A DNA stretch of 64,000 bases from positions 434,001 through 498,000 of the forward strand of contig NZ_VKAC01000001.1 of assembly GCF_008041935.1 (NCBI RefSeq), written 5' to 3'. Shown here one piece after another: positions 50,197 to 58,876 of the stretch. Every line of letters starts with the position of its first letter. Within the stretch, counting starts at the first letter, position 1. The notes below the pieces were generated by a model. The model had not been told where the DNA came from. It saw only the letters and a list, made by a program, of their open reading frames with translations, and did not search any database. The translations under genes were made by a program, and so were the position numbers. The DNA comes from Quadrisphaera setariae (GTDB lineage Bacteria; Actinomycetota; Actinomycetes; Actinomycetales; Quadrisphaeraceae).

Positions 50197-52785
50197 TCAG
50201 CAGCGGTTCAGCGCCGCAGCGGCGTCGGAGACCGAGCGCGTGCCGCCCAGCACCGTGCTCGTGGTGGCGCCGAGCTTCTTCACCTCGTCCACCACCGGCC
50301 CCGGCGCGCACGTGGGCTGCACCAGCAGCAGCGGCGCGCGCAGCGACACGGCCAGGGGACCGCCGGTGAGGGCGTCGGGGAAGTCCGCGCCGGTGGCGAG
50401 CACCACGCTGCCGGCGCCCTGCGCGGCCGCGGTGTCGGCGACGAGGGCGGAGGTCTCGTAGCGGTCAGCTCCCGCCAGCCGCTTCACGGCGGCACCGGGC
50501 GCGGCGGAGGTGACCTGGCTGACCACCGCGTCGGAGATGCCGCCGCCCAGCACGTACACGCGGTTCGGCCTCAGCGCGGTCAGCGCGCTCAGCGTAGGGC
50601 CCGACAGCGCCCCCGGGTCGGTGAGCAGCAGCGAGCCGCCCAGCTGGCCCGCGGCCGCGGCTCCGGAGAGGGCGTCGGGGAAGTCCCGGCCCGTGGCCAG
50701 GAAGACCGGGCCGCCGCCGCTGCCGGAGTCCCTGGCGACGGCGGTGGCGAGCGCTGCTGACGTGCCGTAGCGGTCGTCGCCCTGCACCCTGTCGACGGTG
50801 CCCGCGTAGGCGCGCAGCTGGCCGAGCACGCCGTCGTCCACGGCCTTCGCCCCGCCCACCACGGTGATCCGCGAGGCCGACAGGCGGCGCAGCTCGGCGG
50901 CCACGGCGTCGGGCAGCGCACCGCTGGCGGGGACGAGGACGACGGGGGTCGGAGAGCCGGCGCGACCGGCCGCCGCACCCGCGGCGAGCGCGTCGGGGAA
51001 GGTGGACCCGGAGGCGACGAACACGCGCTGCCCGCTGGCCGGTGCCTTGACCAGCGCACCGGAGACGGCGGCGGCGGTGCCGTACCTGTCGTCGCCCTGC
51101 AGGCGGGCGGTCACCGAGGTGGCCGGCGCCTGCCAGTGCTCCTGGCCGGCGGCCGCCACCGACACCTGCGCGGTCACCGAGCCGTCGGCGTTGCTGGTGG
51201 TGCGCACCGCCACGCCACCGGCGGCGCTGGTGAAGGTGCTGCCGGGGGCCACCGCCACGTTGGAGTCCGTGCCGGTGGTCGGCGTGGGGTCGAGCAGGAG
51301 GCTGCCGCCGTCGTCGTTGGCCTTGAGCACCCGCAGGCCGTAGGTGACGCGCGTCGAGCCGCCCCAGCCGAACGTGTCGCGACCGCTGTTCGCGCGGACC
51401 TCGAGGTCGTAGACGTCACCGCTGCGCGGGTCGGTGACGAGCACCGAGCGCAGCCCGGACAGCGACGACAGCGGCTGCACGGTCCAGCTGGTGGTGCCGG
51501 TGGAGGTGACGGTGGCCCGCCCGCCGGAGCCCAGCAGGCCCATGCGCGCCAGCTCGAAGGCGGAGGCGCTGCCGGTCGCCTGGACCGGGGTGCCGTCCGA
51601 GCGCGCCGCCGCGCTGGACATGACGTCGGTGCGGTCGCCGTACTCCTGCACGCTGCAGGAGCGGTAGCTGGCGGACGTGCCGACGGCCTCGTCCACCGCC
51701 GAGCCGCACTGCAGGCGGTTCGCGTGCAGCAGCGACATGTTGTGCCCGAGCTCGTGGGCGATGGCCGGCCAGCTGGCGTCGGTGACGTAGGTGACCCCGC
51801 CAGCGCCCGGCGAGGCGCCCACCGAGCCCAGCCCGTAGGAGCAGCCCGAGGCGTACGCCTGCGGCGGCAGCAGCAGGAGCAGGTGCTTGCCGGCGCCCTG
51901 GGTGAAACCGGCGCGCTGGGCGGCCTCGCTCCACAGGGCGTTGGGGTCGGAGCAGCCCATCGAGCTGGAGTAGCGCGTGACGGCCCCGTCGCGGCGGAAG
52001 CCGACGGCCCCCCCGGTCTGCTCGCCCCAGTAGTCGCTCGCGGACGACAGCAGCGAGTCGACCGTCGAGTCGCTGTAGTACGAGTCCGAGCCGCCCAGCA
52101 TCGAGACGGCCACCACCGTCACAGGCTGCGACGAGGTCACGCCGGTGGCGGCGGGCTTCGTGGCCGTCACCACCTGGGCGGCCACGGGCGTCGCGGCCGC
52201 CGCCGCGGCCACGGCGCTGGCGCCGGCCAGCGGCGAGGAGGAGGCGGCGGAGGTGTCGGCGGCGGCGTCCAGCGTCCGCTCGCTGATGGCGGTGGTGGCG
52301 GAGGCGCGGCCGTCGGGCACCGCGTCGAGGCGCTCGCCGCCCTCGACCGCCTGCACGACGGGCTCGGGCACCTGCACGCGGACCGTCACCGCGCTCCCGG
52401 GGGCCACGTCGGCGACGGCGCTGGCCCGCAGCGGCACCCACACGCCCCCCACCTGCAGGTACGGCGCCACGGGGTCGAGCCGGCGGTCGGGGCCGCTGGC
52501 CGGCCCCATCGCCCCGCCGAGGGAGGCGGCGGCCTGGCGGCGGGCCGTCTCCAGGGAGCCCGCGCTGACGTGGTCCACGTCCGCGAGGACGCGGAGGGTG
52601 CCGCTGAGCAGGGCGGTCGGTGCGTCGTCGTCGACGGTCTCCGCAGCCGGCGGGGCCGCGGGGCCGGCGGCTGCGGTCACGCCCAGGTCGTCGGCCCAGG
52701 CCGGCAGCACGAGGGCGCCGGCGCCCAGCAGGCCTGCGGCGGCCGCGGTGGCCGTCGTGGCCAGAGCGGGCAGGGCGCGGCGCAT
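50197..52785 (-). CDS. Secreted metzincin metalloprotease with C-terminal cell-wall-binding repeats
   Basis: Protein of 862 residues. A signal peptide (cut near LPAWA-DD) and a ~200-residue propeptide-like region precede a reprolysin-like zinc protease domain with HELGHNMSLLH at 344-354 (HExxHxxxxxH) and a later DVMSS Met-turn candidate. A beta region follows (~430-560), then three CWB2 repeats to the C-terminus (RLQGDDRYGTAAA, RVQGDDRYGTSAA, RLAGADRYETSA). It should be a wall-attached endopeptidase. The ATG has GGAGG 5 nt upstream. It belongs with two other CWB2 proteins in this window. Confidence 0.92.
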   Translation of the reverse strand: MRRALPALATTATAAAAGLLGAGALVLPAWADDLGVTAAAGPAAPPAAETVDDDAPTALLSGTLRVLADVDHVSAGSLETARRQAAASLGGAMGPASGPDRRLDPVAPYLQVGGVWVPLRASAVADVAPGSAVTVRVQVPEPVVQAVEGGERLDAVPDGRASATTAISERTLDAAADTSAASSSPLAGASAVAAAAAATPVAAQVVTATKPAATGVTSSQPVTVVAVSMLGGSDSYYSDSTVDSLLSSASDYWGEQTGGAVGFRRDGAVTRYSSSMGCSDPNALWSEAAQRAGFTQGAGKHLLLLLPPQAYASGCSYGLGSVGASPGAGGVTYVTDASWPAIAHELGHNMSLLHANRLQCGSAVDEAVGTSASYRSCSVQEYGDRTDVMSSAAARSDGTPVQATGSASAFELARMGLLGSGGRATVTSTGTTSWTVQPLSSLSGLRSVLVTDPRSGDVYDLEVRANSGRDTFGWGGSTRVTYGLRVLKANDDGGSLLLDPTPTTGTDSNVAVAPGSTFTSAAGGVAVRTTSNADGSVTAQVSVAAAGQEHWQAPATSVTARLQGDDRYGTAAAVSGALVKAPASGQRVFVASGSTFPDALAAGAAAGRAGSPTPVVLVPASGALPDAVAAELRRLSASRITVVGGAKAVDDGVLGQLRAYAGTVDRVQGDDRYGTSAALATAVARDSGSGGGPVFLATGRDFPDALSGAAAAGQLGGSLLLTDPGALSGPTLSALTALRPNRVYVLGGGISDAVVSQVTSAAPGAAVKRLAGADRYETSALVADTAAAQGAGSVVLATGADFPDALTGGPLAVSLRAPLLLVQPTCAPGPVVDEVKKLGATTSTVLGGTRSVSDAAAALNRC

Positions 52786-52905
52786 CAGGACCTCCGGGAG
52801 GGGTGGACCTTCACCGTAGGTAGCGGCACCCGGGGATCGGGGGAGAACACGCCCAACCGCGAGAGGTTCAGCGACCTCTCAGGGAGGGCGTTCGCGTGCG
52901 GTGGG

Positions 52906-53379
52906 TCAGCTGCTGATGACGTGGCAGGACGTGGCGCGCGCCGTCTTCTCGCCGTTCACGTACAGCTTCACGCAGGCGCGACCGGGCTCGACGTCCACCG
53001 GCATGTCGGGGTTGCTCAGGCGGATGCCCAGCGTGCGGCAGCCCGACAGCGTCTGGGACACCGGGTCGGTGGACCGGCCCGCGGTGTCGGTGAAGACGAA
53101 GCTGACCCTGACGTCGCAGAAGAGCCCGTCCCGCATGGCCGCCCAGCCGGCGCAGTCGACCGAGGCGGTCTGGGCCGTGATGTTGGTGCCCTCACCGATG
53201 ACGCTGTGCACCAGCGCGCAGCCGTAGGGCACCGACTTGGCGGCCCCGGCGGACGTCGTGTAGCTGAACGGCTGGATCGGTGACGCGCCGTAGGCCGAGG
53301 CCTGAGCAGCGCCAGCGCTGGCGACGCCCATGACCCCCGCTGCGGCGAGCGTCATGACAGCGCGGGTGGCGCGGCGCAT
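52906..53379 (-). CDS. Small secreted protein with four cysteines
   Basis: Protein of 157 residues, not assignable to a family. A signal peptide (VMTLAAAGVMGVASAGAAQA) is followed by a ~125-residue mature domain with cysteines in CALVHS, DCAGW, FCDVRV, GCRTLG, ACVKLY and SCHVIS; counting these there are six, enough for three disulfides. Alternating hydrophobic strands suggest an Ig-like or beta-sandwich fold. The ATG has GAGAGG 6 nt upstream. It is divergent from the first GT4 gene. Confidence 0.7.
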   Translation of the reverse strand: MRRATRAVMTLAAAGVMGVASAGAAQASAYGASPIQPFSYTTSAGAAKSVPYGCALVHSVIGEGTNITAQTASVDCAGWAAMRDGLFCDVRVSFVFTDTAGRSTDPVSQTLSGCRTLGIRLSNPDMPVDVEPGRACVKLYVNGEKTARATSCHVISS

Positions 53380-53525
53380 GGGTGGCCTCTCGTCTGGACG
53401 GTTGAGCCTTTGATAGTCGAGGTCAGCCGCTCCCGGCAAGTAGGCGGCCGCGTGGCGGTGCGGAACCGCCGCTGAGTTCACACGCCGTCACACGCCGTGG
53501 TCATCATGGCTCGGACGGAGGTGCG

Positions 53526-53540
53526 TACGGTGCTCCCGTG
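53526..53540 (+). promoter_or_regulatory. Leaderless promoter of the first GT4 gene
   Basis: TACGGT (53526-53531), GCTCCC (6 nt), GTG at 53538. No Shine-Dalgarno. Confidence 0.55.
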
Positions 53541-54770
53541 CGCACGGTCGTGGTCACCCGCGCCTACGCCCCCGAGCCGGCAGCGGCCGCCTGGCGCCAG
53601 GCAGCCCTCGCCCGCGCGCTCGCGGGCGCCGGACACGCGGTGGAGGTCCTCACCTCCCGGCCCCCCGCGGGGACCGCCCCGGCCGCCGCGCCTCCCGGCG
53701 ACGACGACGCCGGACCCTCCCCGCGCGTGCGCCGCTGGCCCGTGCTGCGCGACGCCAGCGGCAACGTCCGCGGGTACGTCCAGTACGCCAGCTTCGACCT
53801 GCCCGCCGGCCTCCGGCTGGCCGCTCGCGTGCTCGGGCCCCGTGCGGGCCGGCCCGACGTCGTCGTCGTCGAGCCCCCGCCCACCACGGGCCTCGTGGTG
53901 CGCCTGGTCTGCGGCCTGCGGCGCGTGCCCTACGCCTACTACGCCGCCGACCTGCTCTCCCTGGCCGCCGCCGAGGCCGGCCTCCCTGGCCCGGCGCTGC
54001 GGCTGCTCACGGCGCTGGAGGCGTGGGTGCTCCGCGGCGCCGCGCGCGTCATGACCGTGGACGAGGGCTACGCGGCGCGCGTGCGCGCGCTCGGCGTGCC
54101 CGCCGAGCGGGTGGTGGTGGTCGGCACCGGGGTCGACACCGACCAGCTGCGCCCGCCGGACCCCTCCCCGGGCGCCGTGGACGACGACGGCGCCGACGAC
54201 CAGCCACCCGCGTTCGTCTACGCCGGCACGATGTCGGAGGTGCAGGGCGCTGGCGTGCTCGTGGACGCCCTGGCCCGCGTGCTGCCCGAGCACCCGGGCG
54301 CCCGCGCCGTGTTCTACGGCGGCGGCGTGCAGGCCGGCGAGCTCGCCGAGCGCGCCGCTCGCCTGGCGCCGGGGCTCATCGCCTTCCCCGGGCTGGTGGC
54401 CCCCTCGGTGATCGCCCGCGCCACCGCCACCGCCCGCGCCGGCCTGGCCAGCCAGCGGCCCGACACCGCCTACGCCTTCGCGTTCCTCGTCAAGCCCCTC
54501 GCGGCCACCGCGTGCGGGGCGCCCGTCGTCTACGCCGGTGCCGGACCGTTCGCGCAGCTCGTGGGGGAGCACCGGCTGGGGTGGGCGGTCCCGTGGGACG
54601 TCGACGCGGTGGCCGCCGCCCTGCGCGAGGCCCTCGAGCGACCCGCGCCGACCGGGCAGGAACGGGCCCGGCTGGTGGCGTGGACCCGCGAGCACCACTC
54701 GCTGCGCTCCGTGGCGCGCCGCGCTGCCGCCGTCGTCGAGGCCGCCGTCTCCCCACCCTCCCGTTCGTGA
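53538..54770 (+). CDS. GT4-family glycosyltransferase
   Basis: Cytoplasmic, membrane-associated sugar transferase of 410 residues with two Rossmann domains (GT-B). The N-terminal half starts with RTVVVTRAYAPEPAAAAWRQ, the usual acceptor-side opening; the C-terminal half has the linker FVYAGTMSEVQGAGVLVDAL and the donor-binding region with E-x7-E replaced by a looser KPLAATACGAPVVYAG-type segment. The stop overlaps the next glycosyltransferase gene (GTGA). Likely builds a surface polysaccharide with its partner. Confidence 0.85.
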   Translation: MRTVVVTRAYAPEPAAAAWRQAALARALAGAGHAVEVLTSRPPAGTAPAAAPPGDDDAGPSPRVRRWPVLRDASGNVRGYVQYASFDLPAGLRLAARVLGPRAGRPDVVVVEPPPTTGLVVRLVCGLRRVPYAYYAADLLSLAAAEAGLPGPALRLLTALEAWVLRGAARVMTVDEGYAARVRALGVPAERVVVVGTGVDTDQLRPPDPSPGAVDDDGADDQPPAFVYAGTMSEVQGAGVLVDALARVLPEHPGARAVFYGGGVQAGELAERAARLAPGLIAFPGLVAPSVIARATATARAGLASQRPDTAYAFAFLVKPLAATACGAPVVYAGAGPFAQLVGEHRLGWAVPWDVDAVAAALREALERPAPTGQERARLVAWTREHHSLRSVARRAAAVVEAAVSPPSRS

Positions 54771-55831
54771 TCATGGGGGATCGTCCACCCGCCGCGGTCT
54801 TCGTGCTCTCCCAGGCCACGCCGCTGCGCGGCATGGAGCGCGCGGCGGCCGACACCGTCGCCGCGCTGCAGGCCGACGGGCTCGACGTGGCCCTGCACGC
54901 CCTCGTGGAGCACCCGCGCCCCGGGCGGGCCGGGCGCCTGCTCGACCTGGCGGCGTCCTTCGCCGCCGCGCGCCGGCTCGTGCGCCGGTCGGGACCGCCG
55001 CTGGTGCTCGTGGGCATCTGGGTGGGACTGCGGGTGCTGCCGTTCCGGCGGCCCTCGGACCGCGACGTCATCGCCTGGGAGCACTCCCTCACGCGCGAGC
55101 GACGTGCGGCGCTGCGCTCCTTCGACGCGGTGGCCCGCCTGGTGCTCCCGCTGTACGCGCGCCGGGCGCGAGGCGTGGTGGCGGTCAGCGCAGCGGTCGC
55201 CGGGGCGCTGGCGGAGCAGCCGGGTGTGGCCGAGCGGGTCGTCGTCGTCCCCAACCCGGTGGTGGAGCGGCCGCCGGCGGCCGCGGGACCGCGGGAGCCG
55301 CAGCCCGGCCCCGACCGGGCAGCCGGCCCCCGCCTGCTCTGCGTCGGCGGGCTGGAGCCGCTGAAGAACCCCGAGCTGGCGCTGGAGGCGCTGGCGCTGC
55401 TGCCCGCCGCCCACCTCGACGTGGCCGGCGGGGGAGCGCGCCTGCCCGTCCTGCGGCAGCTCGCCGAGCGGCTCGGCGTGGCGGACCGGGTCACCTGGCA
55501 CGGCCACACCGACCGGGTGCCCTCGCTCCTCGAGGCCTGTGACGCCCTCGTGCACACGTCCCGGTCCGAGACGTTCGGGTACGCGCTGCTCGAAGCCGCC
55601 GCCGCGCACCGGCCGGTGGTCGCGGTGGCCACCGAGCAGGCCCGCCACCTCGTGCCCACCCTCGTCCCGGGGACCACGACGACGGCGGACGCGGCGGCGC
55701 TGGCCGCAGCCGTGCGCGCCGTGCTCTCGAGCCCGCCGACGGCGGCCGAGCTCGCGGCCGCGGACGCCGCGCGAGCCGCCGCCTTCGGCCGGGAAGCCCT
55801 CCTGGCCGGCTGGCGCGCGGTGCTCAGCTGA
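54767..55831 (+). CDS. GT4-family glycosyltransferase (second)
   Basis: GT-B glycosyltransferase of 354 residues. Clear GT4 C-terminal signatures: LLCVGGLEPLKNPELALEAL, VTWHGHTDRVPSLLEACDAL and the donor-binding HTSRSETFGYALLEAAAAHRPVV (ETFGYALLEA gives E-x7-E). The N-terminal half is shorter than in the preceding enzyme. The GTG at 54767 overlaps the previous stop; an ATG at 54773 is possible. The two transferases and the flippase downstream form a polysaccharide set. Confidence 0.87.
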   Translation: MIMGDRPPAAVFVLSQATPLRGMERAAADTVAALQADGLDVALHALVEHPRPGRAGRLLDLAASFAAARRLVRRSGPPLVLVGIWVGLRVLPFRRPSDRDVIAWEHSLTRERRAALRSFDAVARLVLPLYARRARGVVAVSAAVAGALAEQPGVAERVVVVPNPVVERPPAAAGPREPQPGPDRAAGPRLLCVGGLEPLKNPELALEALALLPAAHLDVAGGGARLPVLRQLAERLGVADRVTWHGHTDRVPSLLEACDALVHTSRSETFGYALLEAAAAHRPVVAVATEQARHLVPTLVPGTTTTADAAALAAAVRAVLSSPPTAAELAAADAARAAAFGREALLAGWRAVLS

Positions 55832-55885
55832 CCCGTCATCCATGATCACGAGGGGAAAGCAGGCCCGCAGGACGGCGTGCGCCCG

Positions 55886-55902
55886 TAGCGTCGAGACCCG
55901 TG
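55886..55902 (+). promoter_or_regulatory. Leaderless promoter of the flippase gene
   Basis: TAGCGT (55886-55891), 8 nt, GTG at 55900. No Shine-Dalgarno. Confidence 0.5.
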
Positions 55903-57195
55903 GCAGCAGCTGACGTCCAGTCGCCGGGCGCGGTCGTCGACGGCAGCACCTCCGGGCTGCGGCGCAGCAGCGCCAGCATGCTGCTCGGCCACGGCGGGCG
56001 CGCCGCCTTCGCCGGCCTGACCTTCCTGCTCGTGGCCCGCGAGCTGGGCCCTGAGGGGTTCGGTGCGGTCGGCGCCGTCATGGCCGCCGCAGCGCTGGCC
56101 CTGCCGTTCGCCTCCCTCGGAGCGGTCCACCTCCTGGTGCGCTCCGCGGTGCGCTCACCGGAGCGGCTGCCCGGTGGGTTCGCCGCCGCCGCGAGCGTCA
56201 CCGCGGGCGGCGGGCTCGTCGCGACGGCGCTCGCGGCGGCGGTGTGCCTGCTCGTCGTGCCGTCGGTGCCGCTGCCCGCCGTGCTCGCGCTGCTCGTGGC
56301 CGACCTCGTGGGCTCCGCGCTGCTCGAGCTGGCCGCGGGCGTGCAGGTCGCCCGGCACCGGGCGATGGGCGCGGCGCAGGCCCAGCTGGCCTTCCACGGG
56401 CTGCGGTTCGCCGCGGCGGTCGCGCTGGCGCTCACACCGGCCGGGCTGACGGTCGGCGGCTGGGCAGCCGCGTACGCGGCGACCTCCCTGGCGGGCGGCG
56501 TCGCGGCCGTCGTCGTCGTGCGGCGCCAGCTGGGCAGCGGCGGTCTCGGGCTGGCCGCCGAGGTCCGCGGGCTCCTGGCCCAGTGGCGCGACGGGTTCCA
56601 CTTCTCCGTGGGGCTCGGCGCGCAGGCGCTCTACAACGACCTCGACAAGCTCATGCTCACCCGGCTCGGCTCCGAGGCCGCCAACGGCGCGTACACGGTG
56701 GCGTACCGGCTGGTCGACATGGCGCTCGTCCCGCTGAGGGCGGTGCTCGCGGCGGCCTACCCCCGCTTCTTCGCCGCCGGCGCCGCCGGCGGGACGGCCG
56801 GGCTGCGCGCCGCCGTCGGGCTGGCGCGCAGCATCGCGCCGACGACGGTCGGCTGGTGCGCCGTGGCGTCGGTGGCGCTGCTGGCGGGCGCCGACCTCGT
56901 GCCGCTGCTGCTGGGGGAGGACTACGAGCCGGCCGTCGGCGCCCTGCGGTGGCTGGCCCTCCTGCCGCTGCTGAAGGTGGCGCACTACCTCGCCGCCGAC
57001 GCGCTCACCGGCGCTGGCCAGCAGCGCGTCCGCAGCGCCTGGCAGCTGGGCGTGGCGGTGGGCAACGGGCTGCTCAACCTGTGGCTGATCCCGGCGTTCG
57101 GGCTGGCCGGGGCCGTGGCGGCGAGCCTCGTCTGCGACGGCGTGCTGGCGCTGGCCCTCTGGGCCGTCGTGTGGGGGCGGCTGCGCCGCGCCTGA
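55900..57195 (+). CDS. Polysaccharide flippase (Wzx/MATE-like)
   Basis: Integral membrane protein of 431 residues with about 12 helices, of the MOP superfamily oligosaccharide-lipid flippases. Family landmarks: FAGLTFLLVARELGPEGFG in the first helix pair, YNDLDKLMLTRLGSEAANGAYTVAYR (the segment with Asp and Lys central to the seventh helix) and LALLPLLKVAHYLAADALTGAGQQ. It probably moves lipid-linked glycan units across the membrane for the GT4 products. It ends at two hairpins shared with the convergent PRC-barrel gene. Confidence 0.88.
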   Translation: MAAADVQSPGAVVDGSTSGLRRSSASMLLGHGGRAAFAGLTFLLVARELGPEGFGAVGAVMAAAALALPFASLGAVHLLVRSAVRSPERLPGGFAAAASVTAGGGLVATALAAAVCLLVVPSVPLPAVLALLVADLVGSALLELAAGVQVARHRAMGAAQAQLAFHGLRFAAAVALALTPAGLTVGGWAAAYAATSLAGGVAAVVVVRRQLGSGGLGLAAEVRGLLAQWRDGFHFSVGLGAQALYNDLDKLMLTRLGSEAANGAYTVAYRLVDMALVPLRAVLAAAYPRFFAAGAAGGTAGLRAAVGLARSIAPTTVGWCAVASVALLAGADLVPLLLGEDYEPAVGALRWLALLPLLKVAHYLAADALTGAGQQRVRSAWQLGVAVGNGLLNLWLIPAFGLAGAVAASLVCDGVLALALWAVVWGRLRRA

Positions 57196-57212
57196 CCCGC
57201 CCGGCGGCCCGC

Positions 57213-57275
57213 CGAGCATGCAGAAGTGCGAGCGGCGAGGCTCACAGCGCCGTTCGGCCGACTTCTGCATGCTCG
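57213..57275. terminator. Hairpin A after the flippase gene
   Basis: Perfect 15-bp arms (57213-57227 with 57261-57275), 18 nt past the flippase stop. Carries TGCAGAAG/CTTCTGCA like the other repeats. Confidence 0.75.
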
Positions 57276-57289
57276 ACGGGACGCAGCGT

Positions 57290-57366
57290 GTGACGCCGGA
57301 CGTGCAGAACCCCGCCCGGAGCGGCCGCGGAGCCATCAGGGCGGGGTTCTGCACGTCGGGCGTCAC
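57290..57366. terminator. Hairpin repeat, copy 2 (convergent gene pair)
   Basis: 28-nt arms (57290-57317 with 57339-57366), 27 of 28 paired. Its outer arm GACGTGCAGAA matches the hairpin at 49202-49278. It lies between flippase (+) and PRC-barrel (-) genes, so it can stop transcription both ways. Confidence 0.8.
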
Positions 57367-57430
57367 GCGATCAGGGCCGCCGCAGAGGGGGACGGCGGCC
57401 CAGACCGCGCCAGCCGGTCACACGGTCAGG

Positions 57431-58738
57431 TCAGCGGGAGGTGCCGCCGTCCTTCTGCGCCGCGAGGCGCTCGGCCTCCTCGGCCGGCACCTCGATGACG
57501 TCCTCCTTCTTCACCAGCACCCACTGGGTCAGGCGGGGCTTGCGCTCCGTGCTGGTCGACGACGACGAGCGGCCCGCCGCGTAGCCACCGGCTGCGCCAG
57601 CCGCAGCGCCCGCGCCCGCGGCCAGCGGGGTGGAGCCCAGGCCCGAGGAGGAGCGGTCGTCGCGACGGCCGATGTCCTCGCCGTCGGCGAAGCGGTCGTC
57701 CCGCGCTGCCGCGGTGTCCGTCCCGGTGCGTCCGTCGTGGCGCGCGTCGGTGCGGTAGCCGTCACGGACGTCGTCGCGGCGGTCGTCACCGTCGAGCTTG
57801 TCCTTGATCTTGTCGACGACGCCGCGGTCGTCGTCACGGCGTTCGTCGTCACGGCGTTCGTCGCGGAACCCGTCGCGCCGGTCGTCGGTGGAGTCGCCGG
57901 GACGGTCGTCGCGGTAGCTGTCGCGGCGGTCGTCGCGGTGCGTGGCGGCAGCGGCGGCCAGGCCACCGACGCCCGCACCAGCGGCACCAGCGGCGGCAGC
58001 GGTACCCGCGCCGTGGCCGCGGTCGTCGTCGCGCCGGTCGTCGCGGAACCCGTCGCGGCGGTCGTCGCTGTAGCCGGCCGGGCGGTCCTCGCGGCGGACG
58101 TCGTCCCTGATGCCGTCGCGCCGGTCGTCGCGGTAGCCGTCGCGGCGGTCGTCGTCACCGTCGAGCTTGTCCTTGATCTTGTCGACGAAGCCCCGGTCGT
58201 CGCGTCGGTCGTCCGCGTAGCCGGCGGCCCGCTCGTCGCGGTGGTCGTCGCGGTGGGCCGCGGCTGCGCCCAGACCCGCCCCTGCCGCCCCGGCACCGGC
58301 GGCAGCCGTGCCAGCGCCCACGCCGTGACCAGCCCGGTCATCGCGACCGTCACGGTCGACGCTGCGGTCGCGGTCGTCGAAGCGGTCGTCGCGGGCGTCG
58401 GTCGCTGCGGACCCCTGGGGTCCGGCGTTCCCCACGCCGTAGTACTCGAAGAGCCGGTCCTCCTCGGAGATGTCCAGGTGGCCCTCGTCGTCGACGCGCG
58501 GGGCGTCCTTGACCTTCGCCTTGTCGTAGGGGACGCGCAGGTCGTCCCCGTCGAAGTCGGCCTGCGCCAGCGGCACGAAGCTCTCCGACGTGCCGAACAG
58601 GCCCGTCTGCACGGTGACCCACTCCGGCCGACCTGTCTGGTCGTCGCGGTACACGGCACCGGCCTTGCCGATCTTCTCCCCGTCAGCCCCGTACACGGCG
58701 GCTCCGGGGATCCGCTCCACCTCAGCGTCGGTGATCAT
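57431..58738 (-). CDS. PRC-barrel protein with duplicated Asp/Arg-rich glycine-zipper repeats (DUF2382-like C-terminus)
   Basis: Protein of 435 residues. Residues 1-100 are a PRC-barrel (VYGADGEKIGKAGAVY, FVPLAQADFDGDDLRVPYDK). The middle is a duplicated unit of ~123 residues: a Gly/Ala-rich hydrophobic stretch (GAGTAAAGAGAAGAGLGAAA), runs of DDRRDG/YRDD, and the amphipathic helix VDKIKDKLDGDD (twice). A third Gly/Ala-rich stretch precedes a C-terminal region (LTQWVLVKKEDVIEVPAEEAE). It may self-assemble or bind membranes or polymers. The ATG has GAGGAG 5 nt upstream. It is an unusual low-complexity protein; PRC proteins of stress or envelope type are the nearest analogy. Confidence 0.7.
   Translation of the reverse strand: MITDAEVERIPGAAVYGADGEKIGKAGAVYRDDQTGRPEWVTVQTGLFGTSESFVPLAQADFDGDDLRVPYDKAKVKDAPRVDDEGHLDISEEDRLFEYYGVGNAGPQGSAATDARDDRFDDRDRSVDRDGRDDRAGHGVGAGTAAAGAGAAGAGLGAAAAHRDDHRDERAAGYADDRRDDRGFVDKIKDKLDGDDDRRDGYRDDRRDGIRDDVRREDRPAGYSDDRRDGFRDDRRDDDRGHGAGTAAAAGAAGAGVGGLAAAAATHRDDRRDSYRDDRPGDSTDDRRDGFRDERRDDERRDDDRGVVDKIKDKLDGDDRRDDVRDGYRTDARHDGRTGTDTAAARDDRFADGEDIGRRDDRSSSGLGSTPLAAGAGAAAGAAGGYAAGRSSSSTSTERKPRLTQWVLVKKEDVIEVPAEEAERLAAQKDGGTSR
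57782..57819. repeat. 38-bp direct repeat, copy 1
   Basis: Identical to 58151-58188; encodes VDKIKDKLDGDD on the minus strand. Offset 369 bp, in frame (123 codons). Confidence 0.85.
58151..58188. repeat. 38-bp direct repeat, copy 2
   Basis: Identical to 57782-57819. The pair marks an internal tandem duplication of the coding unit. Confidence 0.85.
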
Positions 58739-58860
58739 GGCCGCTCCTCGCGATCGTCGGATGGTGCGCTGCTCTGCGCACCGCCGTCCTGCTACCCCGC
58801 CGCTCGCCCCTCACACGTGGTGCAGGCCCATCGGCGGCGTGGCGCTCGCGTGTCGCCGGG

Positions 58861-58876
58861 TAGCGTCGAGGTGATG
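58861..58876 (+). promoter_or_regulatory. Leaderless promoter of the GH3 lipoprotein gene
   Basis: TAGCGT (58861-58866), then GTG at 58871 or ATG at 58874, both in frame. The +1 probably falls at one of these codons. Confidence 0.5.

Noticed and set aside
49301-55850. The 10-mer CATGATCACG near 49301 and 55841 and its reverse complement at the 54767 gene overlap
   Set aside because: Only three copies, one explained by an overlapping stop and start; too little to call a repeat family.
57700-58420. Dense short tandem-like repeats, possible CRISPR or minisatellite
   Set aside because: Units vary in length and encode Asp/Arg blocks in one continuous frame; no unique spacers of constant size.
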